This document shows, one piece after another, positions 14,737-20,582 of a stretch of DNA of 20,582 nt (positions are counted from its first letter, which is position 1; each line of letters starts with the position of its first letter). The translations under genes and the position numbers were made by a program. The DNA lies in contig SVUH01000027.1 of NCBI GenBank assembly GCA_015063335.1, positions 1-20,582 of the forward strand. Direction: 5' to 3'. The notes under the pieces are model-generated. The model worked only from the letters and a program-made list of their open reading frames with translations. It had not been told where the DNA came from and made no database searches. The DNA comes from Oscillospiraceae bacterium (GTDB taxonomy: Bacteria > Bacillota_A > Clostridia > Oscillospirales > CAG-272).

Positions 14737-15921
14737 TCAATACTTCGCTTCTATATTAACGGTGTAAAGCGTCCCGAACGCCTCGTCGCACAGCGCGTCG
14801 AAGTCGAGCTTTCTCTCCTGCTCAAGAACCTTCTCGAGCTCAGGCTTGGTCTTGGGATGCTTCGGTGTGAACACGGTACAACAGTCCTCGTACGGCTGAA
14901 TGGACGTCTCAAACGCGCCCATCAATCGTGAAACTGTTATTATCTCCTCCTTGTCCATTCCTATGCAGGGACGGAATACGGGAATCGACACCGCACAGTC
15001 GGTAACGCAGAGCGCCTGCATGGTCTGCGATGCGACCTGACCGATGCTCTCGCCCGTAATAAGCGCGTGACAGCCCTTATATTTTGCTACTCTCTCGGCA
15101 AGCGTCATCATATATCTGCGGAGCAGAAGCGTGAAATAATCCTCATCGCACGCCTTGACAAGCTCCTCCTGAATATGCGTGAGCGACACGATATGCACTC
15201 TCACCTCGCCCGCGTATTCGGCAAGTATCGAGGCAAGCTCAAGCACCTTTTCTCTCGCTCTCTCGCTGGTATATGGGAACGACTCGAAATGTAGCGCCTC
15301 AATCTTTACTCCCCTCTTTGCCATCATATATCCCGCGACAGGGGAATCTATTCCGCCCGAAAGCAGAAGCAGTCCGCGACCGTTCGTGCCAACGGGCATT
15401 CCGCCCGCGCCCTTGAACGCGCCCGCTGATATGTATGCGCCGAACTCTCTTATCTCAACTCTGACCACAACATCGGGGTTGTGAACGTCAACTTTCATAC
15501 GGGGACACGCGGAGAGTATCACTCCGCCTATCTCCTTGGCTATCTGCATCGAATCGAGTGCAAACGCCTTGTCCGAGCGCTTCGCTTCGACCTTGAAGGT
15601 GCGTTTTCCGTCAAGAAATTGCGGAACGTACTCTTTAGCCAGAGCCGCGATAGCTTCCATATTCTTTTCACATACTGCCGCTCTCGCTACGGTGACGATT
15701 CCAAACACCTTGCGCGCGGACGCGAACATTCCGTCAAGGTCACAGAATTCGTCCTTCGGCTCGACATATATCGTGCTCTGTGCGCGGTAAACGTCAAAGC
15801 TGCCGTACTCGGCTGCTCTCTTTTTGACTTCCCGACAGAGCATGTCCTCAAAATATTTTCGGTTTGCTCCCTTGAGAACTATCTCTCCGTATTTGCATAG
15901 CAAAATTTCTTTTTGATTCAT
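14737..15921 (-). CDS. thiI: ThiI, tRNA 4-thiouridine / thiazole sulfurtransferase
   Basis: This encodes 394 aa, the short Gram-positive form without a C-terminal rhodanese domain. It has an N-terminal ferredoxin-like and THUMP RNA-binding region (about 1-165; KYGEIVLKGANR at 10-21 is characteristic), then an adenylating PP-loop domain with LLLLSGGIDSPVAGY (184-198) and the family block GESIGQVASQT. It activates U8 of tRNA with ATP and transfers persulfide sulfur to make s4U, and may supply sulfur for thiamin thiazole. A cysteine desulfurase partner is required but none is in the window. ATG 15921 follows AAAGGATT. The gene runs directly into ispH-S1. Confidence 0.95.
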   Translation of the reverse strand: MNQKEILLCKYGEIVLKGANRKYFEDMLCREVKKRAAEYGSFDVYRAQSTIYVEPKDEFCDLDGMFASARKVFGIVTVARAAVCEKNMEAIAALAKEYVPQFLDGKRTFKVEAKRSDKAFALDSMQIAKEIGGVILSACPRMKVDVHNPDVVVRVEIREFGAYISAGAFKGAGGMPVGTNGRGLLLLSGGIDSPVAGYMMAKRGVKIEALHFESFPYTSERAREKVLELASILAEYAGEVRVHIVSLTHIQEELVKACDEDYFTLLLRRYMMTLAERVAKYKGCHALITGESIGQVASQTMQALCVTDCAVSIPVFRPCIGMDKEEIITVSRLMGAFETSIQPYEDCCTVFTPKHPKTKPELEKVLEQERKLDFDALCDEAFGTLYTVNIEAKY

Positions 15922-15983
15922 ATTTAATCCTTTGCTTAATCCAATTTGCTAATATTTCTAAATTCGCCCGCAATATTTTTAAG

Positions 15984-16112
15984 CCTCCCTCCGAGAGGGA
16001 GGGGGACCGCTTGCGGTGGAAGGAGCCTGCGCAACTCAAAAAATATCGATCGCTTTATAGTTACGCGATCTCCCTCAGTCAGCTTCGCTGACAGCTCCCT
16101 CCCGGAGGGAGC
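15984..16112. repeat. BIME-like inverted REP pair upstream of thiI
   Basis: The left half has CCTCCCTC-cga-GAGGGAGG (15984-16002) then ACCGC-tt-GCGGT (16006-16017) and GGAAGGAG. The right half, inverted, has CTCCCTC, GTCAGC-ttc-GCTGAC (16079-16093) and GCTCCCTCC/GGAGGGAGC (16094-16112). The halves are mirror-image versions of one unit with different stem bases. It separates thiI from the exonuclease gene. I see no gene here and no clear thiI promoter. Confidence 0.65.
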
Positions 16113-16137
16113 CTACAAACCGTCTCGCCTATATAGA

Positions 16138-17220
16138 TCAATTCATATAATAGTTCGGGAAAAGAGCCTCCCAGACCTTGCGGCAGCCATAGGTGTCCGC
16201 GATGGACGAGTGCGCAACGCCCTCCCACTCTATCTCAAAGCACGCCATCGCGTCGGTAAGAGACGCGTGAACTATATCGGGGCGAACCTCGTGAGCATAG
16301 CGAACGAACTCGGTCGCACAGCAGAGCACCTTCTTGTGAAGAGCCTCGCGCTCCTCCTCGGTGTCGTATATGTACTTTATGTGGCTGAAATCGGTGGATA
16401 CTCCGTACGCGATAATATGCTCCGCGTCGGCAAACAGCGACTTTATCTCGGGAATAAGTTCTGCCAGAGTGGGGGAATTTTCCACCATTTCGGGGGTAAT
16501 TCCGTGTATTTTCTCGGTCTTTTTCCACTTTTTGGTGTGAGCAGGCTTGACGAGCGTGTCCATCACGAGATTGCCGAATCCGTCAACTATGGTTATCGAG
16601 AGTATCTCGTCTCTGTCGTAAAATCCCGTAAGCTCGAGGTCGAAGAAGAGTATCTTCGCGCGGTCCTTGCCATAGTAAGCGGCTCTGTACGCATCTCCCT
16701 CGATGCGTCTCTGTGCGAGATCCTCGGCATAGCAAGCCTCGCAAAGCTTCTTCTTGTAGCGTATGTCCTTTCCGCACTTAACACAGAGCTGCGGCAGCTT
16801 GTTCGCAGTTCTCTTGTCGTAAAAATAGAGAATGGACTTGTCCGCCTTAACTGTATACGCAACGGGCTCCTCGATAGGCTCGTAATGCATTCTGGAAAGT
16901 CTTTCCGCAGAGTAATATCCGCACGCCGCCGCGTTCTTCGCACTCATTCTTCCAATGACAGTTCCGCTGGGAAGCGTGAGAGAATCCTTTCTCGCATTCG
17001 GAAAATACCACGTCTCGGGGGGAGCTTCAACAACTCTCGCGGGGTCAAAATAATATATTATGTCTCCGTCGGGAGCAACGTCAAACGCAACGGGATCGCC
17101 CGATGGCATAAGATGCATCTGCGACAGCGTCTGGCGCGTAAGATAATTCTTTTTGTCCGCCTCGGGAGCACACGTCTGATATATCGTCGCACCCGAACGA
17201 AGCTTCATCTGGTTCTTCAA
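16138..17220 (-). CDS. DEDDh 3'-5' exonuclease with duplicated N-terminal module and zinc ribbon
   Basis: This encodes 360 aa. The C-terminal part (about 188-360) is a DnaQ-like exonuclease: Exo I FDLELTG (D194, E196), HGITPEMV (239-246), Exo II D277 in STDFSH, Exo III HSSIAD (H337, D342), so all five DEDDh residues are present. Upstream lies a four-cysteine zinc ribbon, C146-x2-C149-x10-C160-x2-C163. The N-terminus holds two gap-free repeats (9-63 and 85-139) sharing SG..I…LS.MH..P…PVA..V..D..I.Y.YD; I do not recognise this module. A role in trimming RNA or DNA 3' ends is inferred from the domain. The start is TTG 17220, because GGAGG lies 10 nt upstream; the first ATG (17208) would be 22 nt away. 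It has its own consensus promoter. Confidence 0.85.
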   Translation of the reverse strand: MKNQMKLRSGATIYQTCAPEADKKNYLTRQTLSQMHLMPSGDPVAFDVAPDGDIIYYFDPARVVEAPPETWYFPNARKDSLTLPSGTVIGRMSAKNAAACGYYSAERLSRMHYEPIEEPVAYTVKADKSILYFYDKRTANKLPQLCVKCGKDIRYKKKLCEACYAEDLAQRRIEGDAYRAAYYGKDRAKILFFDLELTGFYDRDEILSITIVDGFGNLVMDTLVKPAHTKKWKKTEKIHGITPEMVENSPTLAELIPEIKSLFADAEHIIAYGVSTDFSHIKYIYDTEEEREALHKKVLCCATEFVRYAHEVRPDIVHASLTDAMACFEIEWEGVAHSSIADTYGCRKVWEALFPNYYMN

Positions 17221-17275
17221 AATATATGATCCTCCAAAGGTAAAATGTCTCTTAAGTTAAAACAATACAGATATC

Positions 17276-17304
17276 ATTATAACACAAACATTTACGAATG
17301 TCAA
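17276..17304 (-). promoter_or_regulatory. Consensus sigma-A promoter of the exonuclease gene
   Basis: Minus strand: TTGACA (17304-17299), 17-nt spacer, TATAAT (17281-17276). Both hexamers match the consensus exactly. The 5' leader to the TTG start is about 50 nt. Confidence 0.85.
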
Positions 17305-17464
17305 CCGAAGAAGCTTGCTTTATATTGGGGTTTTTGCGACTTTTTTGAAAAAATCGAATTTCCAAATTAAATTTCACAGAAAAAGAGAACAAATCGGTTT
17401 TATAGCCGAAATGCCCTCTCTTTTCCAAAAGCTGTATCCAAAAATTTTTGATGCCTTTGTGCTG

Positions 17465-18271
17465 CTATATACCTTTATATTGGGACGGCAATACACCCAT
17501 ATACCTTTTAAAGGTTTTTGTAAAATACGAATTATTCTCAAAGCCGCAAAGAAGAGCCGTTTCAGAAATACTTTTTCCGTCGGCTATATATTCCGCCGCT
17601 TTTATACAGCGGTAGGCGTTGATGTTGTCAAAAACGGTTTGGGCGGTTATCTTCTTAAAAACCTTGCATAGTGTATATTTGTCAACCAGCACATAAGCAG
17701 AAATCCCGTCAAGCGTGATTCTTTGACTGTAATTCTCGCGAATATACAAAAGAACGTTTTTCACGGTAATCAAATCTTTCTTCTCTGCCCTATAGACCTC
17801 TCTCGGTACAGAATAACCGTAAACGATTTCAATCAGTAATTTAAGTAACAAGCAGTTAAGCGTGGCTATGCGAAGCCCTGACTCCTCTTTGTACGCATCA
17901 CATATCTCCTCAAAGATGTTACCTATCTTTCGATCCTTTAATAAAGGGGTAAACGAAAGGCGATTATAATCAATTCCCATTTGATTGCAAAATTCGGTTC
18001 CGACTATAACGCAGGAATAAACCATAGCCGTATCGCTGAAGGTATAATGAATTGAATTAGAGCCAATAACGGCAATATCACCCGCCTTAAAATCATAGTG
18101 CTTTCCGTCAATCAAAACAACCCCTTCACCCTCTTTGCAATATTGAATTTCTATATTTTCGTGCCAATTCATATTTTCGCTACGCAAATTTGACGTGCGT
18201 TTTAAATCATCGTTTAATACAAAAGGTATCTGTCTTTGTATATGATTATACTCTTCATAATGCGTTTTCAT
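17465..18271 (-). CDS. AraC-family transcriptional regulator with N-terminal cupin
   Basis: This encodes 268 aa from ATG 18271, selected because GGGAGG lies 5 nt upstream; an in-frame extension to 18304 would start inside the leader. The N-terminal sensor is a cupin-like beta-barrel (about 33-85: WHENIEIQYCKEGEGVVLIDG, then FKAGDIAVIGSNSIHY). The C-terminal 100 residues are the double helix-turn-helix: first HTH in ITLDGISAYVLVDKYTLCKVFKK, second in SISETALLCGFENNSYFTKTFKRYMG, followed by LPSQYK (the AraC/XylS signature). It probably senses a sugar or related small ligand. It is divergent from the membrane/propeller fusion gene and shares an interleaved promoter region with it, so it most likely controls that gene and itself. 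Confidence 0.93.
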   Translation of the reverse strand: MKTHYEEYNHIQRQIPFVLNDDLKRTSNLRSENMNWHENIEIQYCKEGEGVVLIDGKHYDFKAGDIAVIGSNSIHYTFSDTAMVYSCVIVGTEFCNQMGIDYNRLSFTPLLKDRKIGNIFEEICDAYKEESGLRIATLNCLLLKLLIEIVYGYSVPREVYRAEKKDLITVKNVLLYIRENYSQRITLDGISAYVLVDKYTLCKVFKKITAQTVFDNINAYRCIKAAEYIADGKSISETALLCGFENNSYFTKTFKRYMGVLPSQYKGI

Positions 18272-18313
18272 AATACCTCCCAATATAGTATAAAAAATGC
18301 CCAATATAGATGA

Positions 18314-18342
18314 TTGGCAAACTGCCGTTTTTGCAATATAAT
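18314..18342 (+). promoter_or_regulatory. Promoter of the YgjV/propeller fusion gene (plus strand)
   Basis: TTGGCA (18314-18319), 17-nt spacer, TATAAT (18337-18342). Its -10 overlaps the -10 of the divergent araC-type promoter by two bases within the perfect palindrome AATATAATTATATT (18335-18348). The leader is about 32 nt. Confidence 0.65.
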
Positions 18343-18369
18343 TATATTACATCGGTTCTTAATTGTCAA
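18341..18369 (-). promoter_or_regulatory. Promoter of the AraC-family regulator (minus strand)
   Basis: TTGACA (18369-18364), 17-nt spacer, TATAAT (18346-18341) on the minus strand, an exact consensus. Its -35 lies just upstream of the ribosome binding site of the divergent gene, so RNA polymerase cannot occupy both promoters at once. Confidence 0.8.
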
Positions 18370-18380
18370 GAGGTCACGGT

Positions 18381-20045
18381 ATGTTAGCATGGATTTTTGG
18401 AATAGGAGCAATGGTTTCCTTATTCGTTTCCCATCAACAAAAAAGCAGAAAAGGAATCTTAGCGGGAAAATTTTGCGCGGATCTGTTTTGGACTGCACAC
18501 TACATGTGTCTGGGGGCACTTGCGGGTATGATACCAAACTTTATCGGAATTTTCCGAGAAGTAGTATTTATAAACCGCAAAAATTACAAATTCGCCGGTA
18601 AAGCCATCATCCCGATTGCTTTTATTATGGTAAATATAACACTCGGAATTATTTCGTTTGAAGAATGGTTTGATGCTTTACCCATACTCGCCTCGGCGTT
18701 TGTGACTTTATCCCTTTGGATAGACAACCCGAGATTGACGAAATATATTTCTGTTCCCGTCTCAACCGCCTTTTTGGTTTATGACGTGTACGTTAATTCA
18801 TATATGGGAATCATCAACGAATCGATAGCAATACTGTCAATTATAATATTTTTTATCAGATACGGAGAAAAGAAAATGTTCAAAAATGATTGTATCACGC
18901 AAAAGGAGCTTGTAATAAGCGAAGGCGCGCCTATTGAAAAAATAAAAAGAAGAATAAGTGCAGAGGTATCAGACGAGGCATTGAAAAAAGGTGAGGCTTT
19001 TTCAAATGAAATTGCCACCCGATTTATTTCGGATTTTGAGAAGCAGGGCGACAAAATGGCACACGTTTCAACCTTTAAGGTTATTGACGGCATAATCTAT
19101 ATGACTTACTACGCCAATACCAAAGAGCCATCCGAGGACCCGAAAAATCAGACGGCTCGCTTTGTATATGCGGATATAAACGACCTTGACAACAAGGTTT
19201 TTATCGACCTTCAAACCACAGGGGACAAGGTCGGTGACAAAACGGTTGATATGGTTTATGACAGTATACTTATGCAAAAGGACGAGGATACGCTTTTCAT
19301 TATGTGGACGGCACGCACCGTAGAGAAAAACTATTACCGCTTTTACTGTCCTTTTACGATTTCAACCAAAACAATGGGCGATATCGGTGTAAACAGATTT
19401 AAAGTGAAAAATACAGTCAACGACCTTTCTGTAAGCGGCATCAGGAGCGCGCTTGCAGAAAACGAAATTCCCTGCAAAAATATGTATTCGGATATTGGTA
19501 TTATGCAAAAGCAGTCCTATCGCACCGAGGGCGGCAAAAGCTATTGCTATTCGGGGCTTTACAGCGGTGATTTCAACTGCATTATAAAAAGCTCTGACCT
19601 TATAATATGGGAATACGTGTCACAGCCCGACTTTATAAACGACTCAAAATGGGAAAATGCCACCTACGTGCTTGGCGATAAGGTCTACTACTTTGTACGT
19701 CAGCAAGACAACAACAAATGCGGATTTTTAACCGCATACAATTTGCTTACGGATAGGTGGGATACGCCCGTTGAGGTCGAGGACTGTCAATCGAGAGGAG
19801 ATTTTATCCTTTACGGTGACAAGCTGTATCTTTTCCACGCGCCGATCGACCGTGAGCATATCGGAATCCTGAGAGTCGACACCGAAGATCTTGCAAAAAG
19901 CGAGGTCGTCTTGCAAGCTGATATGCGCTCGAGCTGCTTCTACCCGTTCGTTCAGTATTACGGTGACGGCGAGCTTGCAATGTCATACACCGTAGCAAGA
20001 AAGCATATCCGACTAGCAAGATTTAACTTAAATCAATATCTATAA
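18381..20045 (+). CDS. YgjV-like membrane protein fused to a probable beta-propeller (glycosidase-like) domain
   Basis: This encodes 554 aa from ATG 18381 (AGAGGT about 6 nt upstream; an in-frame TTG at 18363 sits in the promoter region). Residues 1-165 match the Imp/YgjV inner-membrane family: WIFGIGAMVSLFVSHQQKSRK start, several membrane spans, IPNFIGIFRE near 51-60 and a RYGEKK end. Residues 166-554 are soluble and rich in beta-strand/turn blocks (DGIIYMTYYA, DTLFIMWTART, YYRFYCPFTIS, DKVYYFVRQQ, DKLYLFHAP, GELAMSYTVA). This suggests a five-bladed propeller like GH43/GH32 or sialidase folds. I cannot assign catalytic residues, so an enzymatic role is tentative. There is no signal peptide between the domains. 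The AraC regulator next door supports a carbohydrate-related role. Met166 has its own Shine-Dalgarno (see 18864-18878). Confidence 0.75.
   Translation: MLAWIFGIGAMVSLFVSHQQKSRKGILAGKFCADLFWTAHYMCLGALAGMIPNFIGIFREVVFINRKNYKFAGKAIIPIAFIMVNITLGIISFEEWFDALPILASAFVTLSLWIDNPRLTKYISVPVSTAFLVYDVYVNSYMGIINESIAILSIIIFFIRYGEKKMFKNDCITQKELVISEGAPIEKIKRRISAEVSDEALKKGEAFSNEIATRFISDFEKQGDKMAHVSTFKVIDGIIYMTYYANTKEPSEDPKNQTARFVYADINDLDNKVFIDLQTTGDKVGDKTVDMVYDSILMQKDEDTLFIMWTARTVEKNYYRFYCPFTISTKTMGDIGVNRFKVKNTVNDLSVSGIRSALAENEIPCKNMYSDIGIMQKQSYRTEGGKSYCYSGLYSGDFNCIIKSSDLIIWEYVSQPDFINDSKWENATYVLGDKVYYFVRQQDNNKCGFLTAYNLLTDRWDTPVEVEDCQSRGDFILYGDKLYLFHAPIDREHIGILRVDTEDLAKSEVVLQADMRSSCFYPFVQYYGDGELAMSYTVARKHIRLARFNLNQYL
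18864..18878 (+). promoter_or_regulatory. Internal ribosome binding site at the domain junction of the fusion gene
   Basis: GGAGAAAAG followed by ATG (18876) lies exactly where the full-length YgjV domain ends (residue 165/166). The ATG is in frame, so the propeller domain could also be made alone as a 389-aa protein, or the site may be a relic of two once-separate genes. Confidence 0.45.
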
Positions 20046-20082
20046 TGAACGTCATCAAGCAAAAAGAAAACAGACCAAGGTG

Positions 20083-20110
20083 AACAAGCCCGTTAAAAAC
20101 GGACTTGTTT
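20083..20110 (+). terminator. Terminator after the YgjV/propeller gene
   Basis: AACAAGCCCGT and ACGGACTTGTT pair with one C-A mismatch around a short A-rich loop and end in TTT, 38 nt after the stop codon at 20045. Confidence 0.6.
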
Positions 20111-20350
20111 AGAAACGGGGGGTATTTCAGTTTCGGGCATGGCCCTAATACTACCGGCGATTGCTCCGCAAATCGAAAAACGTTGCACCCACTTCATAGC
20201 CCAATGCAGAAGGACTTGGTCTCGTCGCGACACCGCAAAGCCGAGGGGTATTTCGGCTTTGCTACGCTCCTCGGTCAGCGCGGCTCTGACGTGCCACCGG
20301 CACGTCATTCACTACCGCGCTCCTTCAACTCCTTCTGCCCCTGCTGTTAA
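20111..20350. repeat. Structured non-coding region (possible dispersed repeat)
   Basis: No convincing gene is present: the short open frames on both strands lack start signals and carry repeat-like composition. The DNA is full of pairings: GCAAAGCCGA/TCGGCTTTGC (20235-20244, 20253-20262) and an outer GCGCGG/CCGCGC (20278-20283, 20315-20320) enclosing TGACGTGCC-acc-GGCACGTCA (20287-20307). GC content is higher than in the adjacent gene. It may be an interspersed repeat or structured RNA; identity unknown. Confidence 0.4.
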
Positions 20351-20352
20351 AA

Positions 20353-20390
20353 AAGAAATAAGGGATAGCTTTCGCTATCCCTTATTTCTT
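20353..20390. terminator. Strong bidirectional terminator between convergent genes
   Basis: AAGAAATAAGGGATAGC (20353-20369) pairs perfectly over 17 bp with GCTATCCCTTATTTCTT (20374-20390) around TTTC. A-rich and T-rich arms on both sides suit termination of both the plus-strand gene ending at 20045 and the minus-strand gene ending at 20465. Confidence 0.85.
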
Positions 20391-20464
20391 TGTGTAAAGA
20401 AGATAAAAAAGATATTTTTGTGAGTTTTCGTATGGACTTAAACCCGTGTATTTAATTACGACGT

Positions 20465-20582
20465 TCAACCAAACGTTTTTAGATCACCTAACGGTATATT
20501 CCAATCCAGTACAACAGGTTGGCTTGGCGTGCTTTCAAGAATGATTGCTTTGCCCTCTTTTGAACTTTTGATTATGCTTTCC
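20465..20582 (-). CDS. 3' end of an unrecognised gene (partial, start beyond the window)
   Basis: An open frame enters from the right edge and gives 38 C-terminal residues ending …VVLDWNIPLGDLKTFG before TGA (20465-20467). The composition looks like real protein, and the frame is convergent with the preceding gene across the terminator at 20353-20390. It is too short to recognise a family. Confidence 0.5.
   Translation of the reverse strand, partial: ESIIKSSKEGKAIILESTPSQPVVLDWNIPLGDLKTFG

Noticed and set aside
14738..14740. TTG as the ispH-S1 start overlapping the thiI stop
   Set aside because: The ATG six bases downstream gives the usual IspH N-terminus (MDIVVAKNAGFCFGV), so the TTG adds only two residues without better support.
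15946..17229. 427-codon plus-strand open frame antisense to the exonuclease and the BIME region
   Set aside because: It has no ribosome binding site and a low-complexity arginine/leucine/serine-rich product. The opposite strand carries a protein with complete DEDDh motifs and a consensus promoter.
17328..17365. TTTTTTGAAAAAA motif after the araC-type gene as a further repeat copy
   Set aside because: Only the A/T centre matches. The outer bases do not pair and the leader is missing, so it was not counted.
20093..20423. Overlapping small open frames on both strands after the YgjV/propeller gene
   Set aside because: They span terminator hairpins and strong secondary structure, lack ribosome binding sites and have arginine/serine/histidine-rich products.
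1..20582. CRISPR arrays, tRNA or rRNA genes
   Set aside because: No evenly spaced direct repeats, tRNA cloverleaf with T-loop motif, or rRNA-like segments were seen on reading both strands.

Overview
The window looks like a chromosomal segment of a low-to-mid GC member of the Bacillota, most likely an uncultured gut-type Clostridia. Three things point there: an IspH–ribosomal protein S1 fusion gene (a clostridial hallmark), strong AGGAGG-type ribosome binding sites, and near-consensus sigma-A promoters (TTGACA-17-TATAAT/TAAAAT). The order and genus cannot be fixed from sequence alone. No rRNA, tRNA, CRISPR array, transposase or phage gene is visible.

Layout. 1-5520 (minus) carries two paralogous secreted surface proteins built of glycine/cysteine-rich GLUG-like solenoid repeats, each with its own copy of the same promoter. 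The downstream one is cut by the window edge. The complete one continues into three FIVAR-like helical modules, an acidic stalk and a C-terminal GGCGS-transmembrane-KKKED tail. 6186-7268 (minus) is a Gfo/Idh/MocA oxidoreductase. It is divergent from an mglB-mglA-mglC galactose/glucose-type ABC importer (7448-11444, plus), and the pair suggests sugar uptake and oxidation. 11848-12444 (minus) is a YwlG/DUF436 protein. 12698-15921 (minus) is a tightly coupled thiI–ispH/rpsA operon. 16138-17220 (minus) is a DEDDh exonuclease with an unusual duplicated N-terminal module and a zinc ribbon. 17465-18271 (minus) is an AraC-type regulator, divergent from 18381-20045 (plus), a YgjV-like membrane domain fused to a probable beta-propeller enzyme. 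Their promoters are physically interleaved. The window ends in the 3' end of an unrecognised minus-strand gene.

The most unusual content is between the genes. Intergenic spaces are packed with palindromes. Three copies of an element of about 165 bp (11469-11625, 11650-11821, 12477-12639) each fold into the same ordered series of at least five hairpins. The loops are conserved (CCGRCGA, TGCG, GA), while the stem sequences differ in a base-pair-preserving way. All three sit directly 3' of a gene in the gene's own orientation. Partial or related hairpins recur at 2267-2303, 5861-5920, 6071-6154, 8553-8588 and 8771-8815. Terminator-like hairpins (5955-5986, 8655-8688) and a REP-like pair (5721-5747, 6024-6050) show similar loop conservation with compensated stems. 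This is the best candidate for an undescribed element family.
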